A stretch of DNA of 64,000 nt from Paenibacillus antibioticophila (GTDB lineage Bacteria; Bacillota; Bacilli; Paenibacillales; Paenibacillaceae): contig NZ_HG005139.1 of the NCBI RefSeq assembly GCF_000455265.1, positions 72,775-136,774 of the forward strand, given 5' to 3'. The notes beneath the pieces are model-generated. The model made no database searches, was not told the DNA's origin, and was given only the letters and a program-made list of their open reading frames with translations. Below, in pieces: positions 27,070 through 35,830 of this stretch. The stretch's first letter is position 1, and each line of letters begins with the position of its first letter. The translations under genes were made by a program, and so were the position numbers.

Positions 27070-28344
27070 ATGAAGCAGACGGGACAGCAGCATACAGCAG
27101 GAACGGTCGGTATGGAGGATATAGTACGGGCACATCATGTGCTGAAGGAAGTGGTCAGACGGACTCCGCTTCAGTTAGATCATACCCTGAGCACGAAATA
27201 TGATTGCAAGGTTTATTTAAAGCGGGAGGATTTGCAGATCGTCCGCTCCTTCAAAATTCGGGGAGCTTATAATATGATCCGAAGCCTGGCACCTGAGGAC
27301 CTCGATAAGGGCATTGTCTGCGCCAGCGCAGGGAATCACGCCCAAGGCGTGGCTTTTTCCTGCCATGTCATGGGGATCAAGGGCAAGATTTATATGCCTA
27401 GCACGACACCGAATCAGAAGATTAAGCAGGTTAAGCGATTTGGCGGGGATGCGGTAGAGGTCATTCTGACCGGCGACACTTATGATGATGCCTATGCGGA
27501 AGCAATCAAGGCCTGCGAGGAAGGCGGCATGACGTTTATTCATCCGTTCGATGATCCGATGATCGTGGCCGGTAACGGGACGATTGCGATGGAGATCATG
27601 GAGGGTCTGGACTCGCCGGCGGATTATATGTTCGTCACGATTGGCGGAGGCGGTCTGATCTCCGGTGTAGGCACGTATTTGAAGACAGTGAGTCCGAATA
27701 CGAAGCTGATCGGGGTGGAGCCGTCCGGTGCGGCTTCGATGACGGAGGCGATCCGGCGCAACGAGGTCGTGACTTTAGAGTCGATTGATAAGTTTGTTGA
27801 TGGTGCGGCGGTAAAACGGGTCGGCGACTTGAACTATGAGCTCAGCAGGGGCTTGATCGATGACATCGTCCTCGTTCCCGAGGGTAAGGCCTGCACAACT
27901 ATTCTGGAGCTGTACAACGACAGCGCAATTGTTGTTGAGCCGGCGGGAGCACTGGCGGTCTCGGCACTGGATATGTACCGCGAGCAGATCAAGGGGAAGA
28001 CGGTGGTCTGCATTATTAGCGGCGGCAACAACGACATCGACCGGATGCAGGAAATGAAGGAGCGTTCGCTCATCTACGAAGGCTTGAAGCATTACTTCCT
28101 GATCAACTTCCCGCAGCGTGCCGGCGCACTTCGTGAATTTCTGGAGCAGGTGCTTGGACCGAACGACGATATTGCGCGTTTCGAATATACGAAGAAGCAT
28201 AACAAGGAGAATGGCCCGGCACTCGTTGGCATCGAGCTCAGCGACAAGGAGGATTATCAGGCGCTGATCGACCGGATGAGTGCGAAAGGGATTGCCTATA
28301 CAGAGCTGAACCGGGATCTGAACCTGTTCAATCTGCTTATTTGA
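27070..28344 (+). CDS. ilvA: Threonine dehydratase, biosynthetic
   Basis: A PLP enzyme deaminating threonine to 2-oxobutanoate for isoleucine synthesis. The Schiff-base lysine is in IVRSFKIRGAYNM. The PLP phosphate loop is TIGGGGLISGVG, and SAGNHAQGVAFS binds substrate. A single ACT-like C-terminal regulatory domain (HYFLINFPQRAGALREF) gives 424 residues, as in B. subtilis IlvA and shorter than the two-domain E. coli enzyme. ATG 27070 follows GAGGAG. It is a single gene with a strong terminator after it. I see no T-box leader in the 130 nt upstream. Confidence 0.97.
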   Translation: MKQTGQQHTAGTVGMEDIVRAHHVLKEVVRRTPLQLDHTLSTKYDCKVYLKREDLQIVRSFKIRGAYNMIRSLAPEDLDKGIVCASAGNHAQGVAFSCHVMGIKGKIYMPSTTPNQKIKQVKRFGGDAVEVILTGDTYDDAYAEAIKACEEGGMTFIHPFDDPMIVAGNGTIAMEIMEGLDSPADYMFVTIGGGGLISGVGTYLKTVSPNTKLIGVEPSGAASMTEAIRRNEVVTLESIDKFVDGAAVKRVGDLNYELSRGLIDDIVLVPEGKACTTILELYNDSAIVVEPAGALAVSALDMYREQIKGKTVVCIISGGNNDIDRMQEMKERSLIYEGLKHYFLINFPQRAGALREFLEQVLGPNDDIARFEYTKKHNKENGPALVGIELSDKEDYQALIDRMSAKGIAYTELNRDLNLFNLLI

Positions 28345-28392
28345 GCAGTAGAAAGTCCATAATCACATAAGGTTTAAGGGTTTAGTAGAATC

Positions 28393-28423
28393 ATAACGTC
28401 CGAGAAATCGGGCGTTATTTTTT
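28393..28423 (+). terminator. Terminator after ilvA
   Basis: ATAACGTCCGA, loop GAAA, TCGGGCGTTAT, then TTTTTC. Confidence 0.88.
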
Positions 28424-28445
28424 CGGCAATTTTACGATCATTCTG

Positions 28446-28503
28446 ATATTTTTTGAAAAAAATATACATTACTATTGATGGTTTTTGAAAATTATGATAT
28501 TCT
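28446..28503 (+). promoter_or_regulatory. Promoter with repeated TTTTTGAAAA operator-like sites
   Basis: -35 TTGATG (28475-28480) and -10 TATTCT (28498-28503) are spaced 17 nt. TTTTTGAAAA occurs at 28450 and again at 28482, exactly 32 bp apart (about three helical turns). The second copy is inside the spacer; the first is the centre of the palindrome ATATTTTTT-GA-AAAAAATAT. It is a candidate operator for the RpiR protein encoded at 34336. Confidence 0.55.
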
Positions 28504-28541
28504 CTTGATGCAATGTAATCGCTATCATAAGGGGTGGAAAA

Positions 28542-29894
28542 ATGATGAGACATTATGAGGTAATTGTATCCGGCGGCGGCGTATCGGGAGCTATAGCAGC
28601 TATCGCAGCGGCGAGAGCCGGAGCGAAAACCCTGATCGTCGAAGCGAACGGCTTTCTGGGCGGAACGTTAACAGCGGCAGGCGTCGGACCCATGATGACC
28701 TTTCACGCGGGGAAGAAGCAGGCGATCCAGGGGATTACGGACGAACTGATCCAGCGGCTGCGCCAGATTGGCAAGTCTCCGGGACACATCGAGGATGCGA
28801 CGAACTACACCTATTCCGTGACTCCGTTTGATGCCGAGGCCATGAAGCACGAGCTGGAGACCATGCTGCTGGAAGCGGGAGGCGACATCTTGTACCACAC
28901 GATGCTGGCCGGCGTGGTTACGAACGGAAGCCGCATCACTTCGTTGACCCTGTGCAATAAGGCAGGGCTAAGCGAGATTACCGGCGACGTCTTTATCGAT
29001 GCGACCGGCGATGGCGACGTGGCGGCCTGGGCAGGCGTAGAATTCGCGAAAGGCCGCGAGAGCGACGGCATGTCGCAGCCGATGACGCTGAAGATGAAGA
29101 TGCGAAATGTGGATACAAGCGCTATCCGCGATTATATCCGCAAGCATCCGGAGGAGTTCACGCGCATGAATCAGGATCTGTCGGTCATGGATACGGCGGA
29201 ACGACTCTCTGTCATCGGCTTCGAGAAGCAGTTCAAGGAAGCGAAGGAGCGCGGCGAGGTAACGATCAAACGGGAGGATGTGTTGTTTTTCGAAACGAAT
29301 AATCCCGGCGAGGTTATCATGAATACAACGCGTATTCTTGGCTGCGACAGCACCGACCCGTGGAGTCTGAGCCTGGCGGAGATCGAGGGGCGCAGACAGT
29401 GCCGCGAGCTGGAGCTGTTCCTGAGGAAGTATGTTCCCGGTTTTGAGGAGGCGATCGTTGTATCGACCGGTCCGTCCATCGGTGTCAGGGGTTCGCGCCA
29501 GATTAAAGGACAATATACGCTGACGGGTGAGGATATTTTGACCATGAAAAAATTCGACGACGTTATCGCTCATTCGGGCTACCCGATCGATATCCACAGC
29601 CCGGACGGGGAGGGAACGACGCATGGACGGCTGGAATGGGGCGGCATGTACGGTATTCCTTACCGCTGTCTTGTGACCGACCAGTTCGATAATCTGATTG
29701 TGGTCGGACGCTGTCTATCCGCAACCTTCGAGGCGCAGGCCGCCGTCCGGACGACGCCGACGGTGGGCGCGATTGGGCAAGCGGGCGGCACGGCTGCAGC
29801 GCTGGCCGTCAAATCCCGCAAGGCCGTCACAGAGGTGGACATCGCCGAATTGCAGCGCAAGCTGCGTGAGGAAGGAGCCTATCTCGAGGTTTAA
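28542..29894 (+). CDS. FAD-dependent oxidoreductase (FAD_oxidored family)
   Basis: The N-terminus YEVIVSGGGVSGAIAAIAAA is a Rossmann FAD-binding fold, with the ribose-binding acid in LIVEANGFLGG. A second FAD contact, FIDATGDGDVAAWAG, follows near residue 150. The C-terminus has VVGRCLSATFEAQAAV and TVGAIGQAGGTAAALA. This is the PF12831-like layout of about 450 residues often found in carbohydrate or amino-acid catabolic loci. The substrate is unknown. ATG 28542 (or 28545) follows GGGGTGG. It is the first gene of a five-gene same-strand cluster. Confidence 0.85.
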   Translation: MMRHYEVIVSGGGVSGAIAAIAAARAGAKTLIVEANGFLGGTLTAAGVGPMMTFHAGKKQAIQGITDELIQRLRQIGKSPGHIEDATNYTYSVTPFDAEAMKHELETMLLEAGGDILYHTMLAGVVTNGSRITSLTLCNKAGLSEITGDVFIDATGDGDVAAWAGVEFAKGRESDGMSQPMTLKMKMRNVDTSAIRDYIRKHPEEFTRMNQDLSVMDTAERLSVIGFEKQFKEAKERGEVTIKREDVLFFETNNPGEVIMNTTRILGCDSTDPWSLSLAEIEGRRQCRELELFLRKYVPGFEEAIVVSTGPSIGVRGSRQIKGQYTLTGEDILTMKKFDDVIAHSGYPIDIHSPDGEGTTHGRLEWGGMYGIPYRCLVTDQFDNLIVVGRCLSATFEAQAAVRTTPTVGAIGQAGGTAAALAVKSRKAVTEVDIAELQRKLREEGAYLEV

Positions 29895-29938
29895 TATGCT
29901 GGAACCCGTAATTATATGAATTCTAAGGGGATGTGTCT

Positions 29939-31234
29939 ATGGAAACTTTGCAAGTAATCGGCATTTTGCTTGTATTCGCCGTATTTGTAGCTTTAATGAT
30001 GATGAGAAAGCTGCCTACCCTGCTGGCACTGCCATTGATGGCCGTACTGCTGGCGGCTGTAGCGGGTATACCGTTCATTTCAAGCGACCCGGAAGCGTTT
30101 ACAATCGCTAAGGGCGTATTGGCGGGCGGAGCTATGCGGCTGTCTACGGCAATCGCTGGCCTCATCTTCGGGGCCTGGTTCGGACAGATTCTGAACAAGG
30201 TCGGCATTACCAAGACAATTATCCGCAAAGCTGCCGAATTGGCTGGCGATAAGCCGCTGGCAATCGCGATTGTCTTCTTTCTGGCAGCATCGGTCATTTT
30301 TGCGGCGGCGAGCGGCCTTGGCATGGTCATTCTCGTCGGGACCATCACAATACCGATTATGCTTACTGCCGGATTGAAGCCGTTTGTCAGCGGGCTGGTC
30401 GTCCTTCTGGCCAATGCGGTAGGCGTGACGTTCAATGTGTCCAACTGGGCAATTTATACGGATGTGCTGGGAATCCCGACTTCGGAAGTAGCTTCCTACT
30501 CGTTACTATGCGGACTTCCTCTGATTCTTATGGCACTCGTTATGATCGTGTTCTATACGAAGAAGGGCGGCAAGGTGAAAAAAGCGTGGGCGATGCCGGC
30601 CAAGCAGGATCCTTCCGGCGGACCGGAATCCAAGAACGTTCGCTCTATCGCGCTGATCAGCCCGCTGGTGCCTGTGTTGCTGGTATTTCTGCTGAAGCTT
30701 GATATCGTATCCGCCGTCTTTGTCGGCGCGGCCGTGACGCTGCTGCTTTCGACGCCAAAACGGCCGGTGCATGTGTTGTCCAGTGCGCTTGTGGAAGGCA
30801 TTCAGGATGTGGCAGGAGCCCTGGGTCTGATGATCGGTATCGGCATGCTGCTGGCCGCCGTTACTGCTCCTGAAGTGGCTGCGCTTATTCAGCCGCTGAT
30901 CGAAGGGATTTTGCCGTCGTCTCCGCTCACTTACGTACTGGTCTTTACCTTGTTGTCGCCGCTTGCAATCTACCGCGGTCCGCTGAATGTGTGGGGCCTG
31001 GGCAGCGGCATCGCCGCTCTGATGGTAGCGGGAGGCATGGCTCCAATCGCCGCTATGCTTGCGCTGCGCATTGTCAGCAACCTGCAGGCCGTCAGCGATC
31101 CTACTAATTCGCACAATGTTTGGGTGGCCGACTTTACAAAGACGGACATCGTGGAAATTTTGAGGAAAACGGTGCCGTGGATGATTCTGATCGTATTTAT
31201 TTCCATGATTATAGCCGCCTTCTACGCTTTTTAG
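29939..31234 (+). CDS. Ion-transporter-superfamily permease
   Basis: The 431-residue protein has about eleven membrane segments and a charged cytoplasmic loop near residue 205 (YTKKGGKVKKAW). The two halves each have a re-entrant-like region (FAAASGLGMVILVGTIT and SPLAIYRGPLNVWGLGSG). This arrangement resembles the IT superfamily that includes GntP, CitM and NhaC. It probably takes up an organic anion by cation symport. ATG 29939 follows AAGGGG; the substrate is likely that of the flanking enzymes. Confidence 0.75.
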   Translation: METLQVIGILLVFAVFVALMMMRKLPTLLALPLMAVLLAAVAGIPFISSDPEAFTIAKGVLAGGAMRLSTAIAGLIFGAWFGQILNKVGITKTIIRKAAELAGDKPLAIAIVFFLAASVIFAAASGLGMVILVGTITIPIMLTAGLKPFVSGLVVLLANAVGVTFNVSNWAIYTDVLGIPTSEVASYSLLCGLPLILMALVMIVFYTKKGGKVKKAWAMPAKQDPSGGPESKNVRSIALISPLVPVLLVFLLKLDIVSAVFVGAAVTLLLSTPKRPVHVLSSALVEGIQDVAGALGLMIGIGMLLAAVTAPEVAALIQPLIEGILPSSPLTYVLVFTLLSPLAIYRGPLNVWGLGSGIAALMVAGGMAPIAAMLALRIVSNLQAVSDPTNSHNVWVADFTKTDIVEILRKTVPWMILIVFISMIIAAFYAF

Positions 31235-31297
31235 AGAATCATTAGCAGTAACGAAGAGACAGATAAAAGACAGACGATATATGGGGAGGAATACCGG

Positions 31298-33439
31298 ATG
31301 GGCAATCAAGAGGTGCGCATCGGCATCGACGTGGGCGGTACATTCACGGATGCTGTAGCCATCGACAACCATACTTACGAAATCATATCCAAGGTTAAAA
31401 TACCGACGACGCATCACGACGAACGGGGGGTAGCCAGCGGTATTGTACAGATCATCGAACGGCTTATGAAGGACAACGGGATCTCGCCGCAGGATATTAC
31501 CTTCATCGCCCACGGTACAACTCAGGCAACGAACGCTCTGCTTGAAGGCGATGTGGCCCGGGTCGGCATTCTCGGCATGGGCACGGGCATCGATGCCCGC
31601 AGCGCCCGCTCGGAGACGAATATTGAGCATATCGAGCTGGCGGCAGGCAAATATCTCGTTACGTACCACACGTTCATAGACTCCAAGGATCTGACAGATG
31701 AGGCGATCGACAATGCGATTACCGATCTTGTAATGCAGGGCGCCCAGGTTATTGTCGCTTCCGAGGCTTACAGCGTCGACGATCCCTCCAATGAATTGAG
31801 AGTCATCGAACGGGCGCGCAGCCGGGGCATCTACGCTACCGGCGGGCATGAGATATCGCAGCTCTACGGCTTGAAGACGCGAACACGCACGGCGGTGGTC
31901 AATGCCAGTCTCATTCCGAAAATGATGGAGACAGCGAATATGACCGAGCAGGCGGTCAAAGAGGCGGGCATCACATCCCAGCTTATGATCATGCGCTGCG
32001 ACGGCGGTGTGATGAGCATTGACGAAGTGCGCCAGCGGCCGATTCTGACGATGCTGTCCGGACTTGCCGCAGGTGTGGCGGGTGCGCTTATGTACGAGAA
32101 AATCTCCGACGGTATTTTCTTTGAAGTCGGGGGCACCAGCGTCGATATTTCCGTGATCAAGAACGGCAAGGTCATGATTGAAAATGCCGAGGTCGGCGGA
32201 CATAAAACCTATTTGCGCTCGCTTGATGTACGGACGCTGGCGGTGGCCGGGGGAAGCATGATCCGGGTGGAAGACGGCGCGATCATCGATGTGGGACCGC
32301 GCAGTGCCCATATTGCCGGCAAGGAATATGAGTGCTTCACCGATACCGCCAACCTGGAGGGGGCTGAGCTCAAGCAGATCAGTCCCCGCGAAGGCGATCC
32401 CGATTATACGATCGTTAGCGCGGCTGGAGGCGAATATGCGTTGACGCTGGCCGGTGCGGCCAATATTTTGGGCTATGTGCCGGACGGTGATTATGCGCGC
32501 GGCAGCGACGCAGCGGCGCGTAAGGCATGGCAAGTACTGGCCGATAGACTCGGAGTGAGCGTGGAGGAAGCGGCTCGTGCGGCGATGGACATCGCTGTCC
32601 GCAAAGTGATGAAGTCCGTCCGCGAGATGATCACCGACTATGAGCTGGACGAGAGCTTTGTCACTCTCGTCGGAGGAGGCGGCAGCGGGGCCGTACTGGT
32701 GCCGGCCCTGGCCGATGCTGAAGGCTTCAAGCATCAAATCGCGAATAACGCGCCGTATATCTCCACGATCGGCGTAGGCATGGCGATGGTTCGCGAACAG
32801 ATCGAGAAGACGGTCGTCGGCGCGACCGAGCATGATATCAAGCTGATCCGCGCCGAGGTGATCGAGAAGATTGTTCGATCCGGCGCCAACGAGGGGACGG
32901 TGGACGTCACCATAGAGGTAGACGCCCAGCGCAATATATTGCGCGCCATTGCCACTGGCTCTACCGAGCTGCGATCCAAGGATTTGGCCAACCGCGATGT
33001 TCCGCTGGAGGCGCTGCAGGCTACGGCTGCCGAAGCGCTGAATGCAGGGGAGCAGGAAACGGAGTTGAAGGCAGCTTCAGGGCGTTGGTACCTGTTCGAG
33101 CGTATAGAGACGAAGAAGGCGATGCTGGGTCTGTTCAAAAAGAAGATTCCGCATATCGGAGTGCTGGATCGCGAAGGTGTGGTGCGCTTCAAAAAGGCGA
33201 ACGCTTATTATCTCCACTTCCGCAAACGGGACCTAAGCGGCAGCTTCTCAGCCTTTCTGGACGAAAACACGATTTATTCCGATGCCAACGCGACAATTCC
33301 CAAAGCATTTCTGTTCTACAAGGAGAAGATGCTGGATTTAACAGGCATGCAGACGAAGGAGCAGCTTTTCTCTATCCTGGAGGTAGAGACGCAGTTGCTT
33401 GAAGAGGACAGCGAAATGCTGGCTGTCGTCTATCAGTAA
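31298..33439 (+). CDS. Hydantoinase/oxoprolinase A-type subunit (HyuA family)
   Basis: The N-terminus RIGIDVGGTFTDAVAID is the phosphate-1 loop of the actin-like ATPase fold in HyuA/oxoprolinase proteins. FIAHGTTQATNALLEG and GLKTRTRTAVVNASLIPKM follow, and DISVIKNGK and VTLVGGGGSGAVLVPALA continue the fold. These enzymes hydrolyse 5-oxoproline, hydantoin or related rings with ATP. At 713 residues it is one A subunit. No HyuB-type partner is encoded in this cluster, and the C-terminal 130 residues (KKKIPHIGVLDREG onward) differ from the usual family. ATG 31298 follows GGGGAGG. Confidence 0.85.
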   Translation: MGNQEVRIGIDVGGTFTDAVAIDNHTYEIISKVKIPTTHHDERGVASGIVQIIERLMKDNGISPQDITFIAHGTTQATNALLEGDVARVGILGMGTGIDARSARSETNIEHIELAAGKYLVTYHTFIDSKDLTDEAIDNAITDLVMQGAQVIVASEAYSVDDPSNELRVIERARSRGIYATGGHEISQLYGLKTRTRTAVVNASLIPKMMETANMTEQAVKEAGITSQLMIMRCDGGVMSIDEVRQRPILTMLSGLAAGVAGALMYEKISDGIFFEVGGTSVDISVIKNGKVMIENAEVGGHKTYLRSLDVRTLAVAGGSMIRVEDGAIIDVGPRSAHIAGKEYECFTDTANLEGAELKQISPREGDPDYTIVSAAGGEYALTLAGAANILGYVPDGDYARGSDAAARKAWQVLADRLGVSVEEAARAAMDIAVRKVMKSVREMITDYELDESFVTLVGGGGSGAVLVPALADAEGFKHQIANNAPYISTIGVGMAMVREQIEKTVVGATEHDIKLIRAEVIEKIVRSGANEGTVDVTIEVDAQRNILRAIATGSTELRSKDLANRDVPLEALQATAAEALNAGEQETELKAASGRWYLFERIETKKAMLGLFKKKIPHIGVLDREGVVRFKKANAYYLHFRKRDLSGSFSAFLDENTIYSDANATIPKAFLFYKEKMLDLTGMQTKEQLFSILEVETQLLEEDSEMLAVVYQ

Positions 33440-33493
33440 CAGGCGAAGAGCGCGGAAATAGAGTGATGCAGGATGAAAGGAGAGCGGGAACGT

Positions 33494-34195
33494 ATGGCGA
33501 AGGAACATTTACTGCTGCCGGACGAACAAGTGATGGCCTATGCAGAGCTGACCCAGGACTTGCTGTTTCATAAAATTCCGCCAAGTCGAGTAGCCTTCTA
33601 TGTCCGGCGGTCGCTGGAGCGCGGAGCGGAATTGGCCGCTGCTGCGCGGAAGGAAGGGAAGGATATCCGCGAGCTGTGCCGGGCGGCAGGCATCTCGGTG
33701 ACGATCGCCGACGGGGAGAGCACGTTTGGAAAAGTGCGGTTCCGGGCGGAGATCGAATTTTCCGACAAGGAACGGGCGATTACGGTTTACCGCAGCTCGC
33801 TGCGCGAGCTGGAGCAAGCCTGTCAGCGCTATCTGCCAGAGGCGGCGCTGTCGTTCAATGATATGGTTAACATTCATCTGGCACATGAATATTATCATTA
33901 TCTGGAGTACAGCGGCCACGGCTTCACGAACGAGCTGCTGCCGCCTGTAACGACGCTGTCCTTCGGCCCGCTTCGCCGCAGCGCGACGATCGTCCGCTGC
34001 TCTGAAATCGCCGCTCATGCCTTTAGCAAGGGTTTCACAGGCGTCGATTGGCTGCCGAATCTATTCGATTACTTCTATATGAGAGAAAGCGGCCAGTTGA
34101 CCGAAGATGAATATGCCGCCCTGGAGCGGAGCTGGCGCTCGGGATGGGAGTCTGCTCTGGCAGCTGCGGAAACGGCGGAACTGGCGAAGCAGTAA
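33494..34195 (+). CDS. Putative zinc-peptidase-like protein with HEYYH motif
   Basis: A 233-residue cytoplasmic protein. DMVNIHLAHEYYHYLEYS contains HEYYH, a zinc-binding HExxH motif. About 37 residues later SEIAAHAFSKG could provide the third ligand Glu, the pattern of ImmA/IrrE-type peptidases. The N-terminal half is helical and basic, without a clear DNA-binding helix-turn-helix. It lies between hyuA and rpiR on the same strand. It may be a protease acting on a regulator, or a scaffold for the enzymes. ATG 33494 is 11 nt after GGAG; ATG 33473 is possible. Confidence 0.65.
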   Translation: MAKEHLLLPDEQVMAYAELTQDLLFHKIPPSRVAFYVRRSLERGAELAAAARKEGKDIRELCRAAGISVTIADGESTFGKVRFRAEIEFSDKERAITVYRSSLRELEQACQRYLPEAALSFNDMVNIHLAHEYYHYLEYSGHGFTNELLPPVTTLSFGPLRRSATIVRCSEIAAHAFSKGFTGVDWLPNLFDYFYMRESGQLTEDEYAALERSWRSGWESALAAAETAELAKQ

Positions 34196-34335
34196 TTGAA
34201 CTCTTATCCGGCTATGCGCTTCCTTCTCCTTCCTTGCCCCCGGCATGTCTCGCGCCGCGGGGCGTTTGACTATCATTTATACCCGAATTTTGTTAAACTA
34301 TGGGGATGGAAGATGGTATTGCGCGGGGGGTACAT

Positions 34336-35196
34336 ATGAGCAGCCAAACGAATGCGGTTGTCGCCAAAATTATATCTAGTAAAGATAAGCTCACATTCAG
34401 TGAGAATGAGATTGCCAATTTCGTCATGGACAATCCGGATTACATCATTCAGAATACGATCACTTCTATTGCGGCCGAAATCGGCGTGTCAGAAGCAAGC
34501 ATTAACCGGTTCTGTAAAAAGGTCGGCTTTAAGGGCTTTAATGATTTCAAAATTGCGATCGCCCAGGATACGCATTACCGCAACATGAACCACAAATCCA
34601 AACGGCGGGAGGACATCCCCTTTTCCGATGAGTTGGCCTTCGATTATAACGATCTGATCACGAGCACGGCAGCATTGATCGACCCGGAGGAGATTGCCAA
34701 GGCGGCGCAGGCTATCGCCAAGGCTAAGAATGTCTATATTTTTGGGGTTCTCAGCTCCTGGCTTGCAGCTCTGGAACTGCGCCAGAAGCTGGATCTGATC
34801 GGTATCAAGTCATTTGCCTACAACGATACCTACAATATGAAGCTCTCCGGCTCCATGTGCACCGGGGGAGACGTCGTGATTGCGATTACCCGTTCCGGTC
34901 TGGTGCGGGAGATTGTGGATAGCCTCAGTCTGGCCAGCCAGAGCGAAGCTACAGTCATTACACTAACCAGCTATAATTCCACTTCGGTTACTCAATATGC
35001 AGATATTAAAATCATTGCCTCGGATAAACTGTCGGTGAGAAACAGCGCTTTTTTATCGGAGCATATTACGTTTCTGTATGTGATTGACCTGATATTCGCC
35101 GCTCTGGTGAAGTCGGATAGCCGCTATATGAAGCGCAAGCTTAGCAGTGAGGCGATTATTGAGAGCAGTCAATTTTGGAATAACGAGTATTTGTAA
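34336..35196 (+). CDS. MurR/RpiR-family regulator with SIS domain
   Basis: Residues 1-75 form an RpiR helix-turn-helix (NTITSIAAEIGVSEASINRFC, then KVGFKGFNDFKIAIAQ). Residues 115-270 are an SIS domain (NVYIFGVLSSWLAALELRQ, then DVVIAITRSGLVREIVDS), which binds phosphosugars or similar. ATG 34336 is preceded by GGGGGG. It ends the cluster and is followed by a terminator. It probably regulates the promoter at 28446. An SIS effector domain in a cluster with an oxoprolinase-like enzyme is an unusual pairing and hints at an amino-sugar or ring-phosphate ligand. Confidence 0.9.
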   Translation: MSSQTNAVVAKIISSKDKLTFSENEIANFVMDNPDYIIQNTITSIAAEIGVSEASINRFCKKVGFKGFNDFKIAIAQDTHYRNMNHKSKRREDIPFSDELAFDYNDLITSTAALIDPEEIAKAAQAIAKAKNVYIFGVLSSWLAALELRQKLDLIGIKSFAYNDTYNMKLSGSMCTGGDVVIAITRSGLVREIVDSLSLASQSEATVITLTSYNSTSVTQYADIKIIASDKLSVRNSAFLSEHITFLYVIDLIFAALVKSDSRYMKRKLSSEAIIESSQFWNNEYL

Positions 35197-35233
35197 GTCA
35201 TCTGAATAAGGCTTTAATAGCCAGCAGACATTT

Positions 35234-35261
35234 AAACGGCCTTTTTTGGGCCGTTTTTTAT
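35234..35261 (+). terminator. Terminator after the rpiR-type gene
   Basis: AAACGGCC, loop TTTTTTG, GGCCGTTTTTTA. Confidence 0.88.
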
Positions 35262-35273
35262 TTATCCAAACAC

Positions 35274-35302
35274 TTTACAACAACAAAATACTAGTGTACT
35301 AT
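35274..35302 (+). promoter_or_regulatory. Promoter of the GntR-ABC operon with a TAGT-GT-ACTA dyad
   Basis: -35 TTTACA (35274-35279), 17-nt spacer, -10 TACTAT (35297-35302). The dyad TAGTGTACTA (35292-35301) overlaps the -10, a likely site for autoregulation by the GntR protein. Confidence 0.5.
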
Positions 35303-35376
35303 TTAACTATGACACAGATACAGTTTGAAAATAACCATAAAAGTGAAACAAAGGAAAGCCGAAAGGAGGAGATTAT

Positions 35377-35760
35377 GTGGCACTCGAATTTGACAATAAC
35401 CTGCCTATTTACTTGCAGATCATGAATTATATCAAGCGGGAGATTGTGACGGGCAAGCTCAAGGCAGGAGACAAAATTCCTTCCGTCCGAGAACTGGCGG
35501 CCGAGCTTCAGATTAACCCGAATACGGTACAGCGCACCTTTCAGGAACTGGAACGGGAAGAGGTCGTAGAGACGCGGCGAGGACTAGGGCGATATGTAAC
35601 CAGCGAGGAGGCTAAAATTATGGCGATCAAAAAGGAAATGGCCGGAGATTTGATCCAGCGGTTTATTACCGGGATGCAGGAGCTCGGGTTTGCTAATAAA
35701 GATATTGCAGCGATCATTGCCGAAGCGGTAGACGACAAAAATCCGCCAGCTCTCAAATGA
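35377..35760 (+). CDS. GntR-family regulator, YtrA subfamily
   Basis: The 127-residue protein has a GntR winged helix (YLQIMNYIKREIVTGKLKAG, then RELAAELQINPNTVQRTFQ) and only a short C-terminal helical tail (about 50 residues), the YtrA layout. These repress ABC-exporter operons in response to cell-envelope drugs or similar. The GTG start at 35377 is 7 nt after AGGAGG; the ATG one base off is out of frame. It is followed by an ATPase and a permease, matching YtrA-type gene organisation. Confidence 0.92.
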   Translation: MALEFDNNLPIYLQIMNYIKREIVTGKLKAGDKIPSVRELAAELQINPNTVQRTFQELEREEVVETRRGLGRYVTSEEAKIMAIKKEMAGDLIQRFITGMQELGFANKDIAAIIAEAVDDKNPPALK

Positions 35761-35830
35761 CCGTTATGATTTTTAGTGAAGAGGTCGAGGAAGTTGGATT
35801 TTTCGTGAGGAATAGGAGGAGGACAGTGAC

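Noticed and set aside
30506-32833. 775-codon open frame on the minus strand
   Set aside because: It lies antisense to the permease and hyuA genes. Its product is rich in His, Arg and Gln with no family-like motifs, while the plus strand encodes convincing proteins. It is an artefact of GC-rich codon use.
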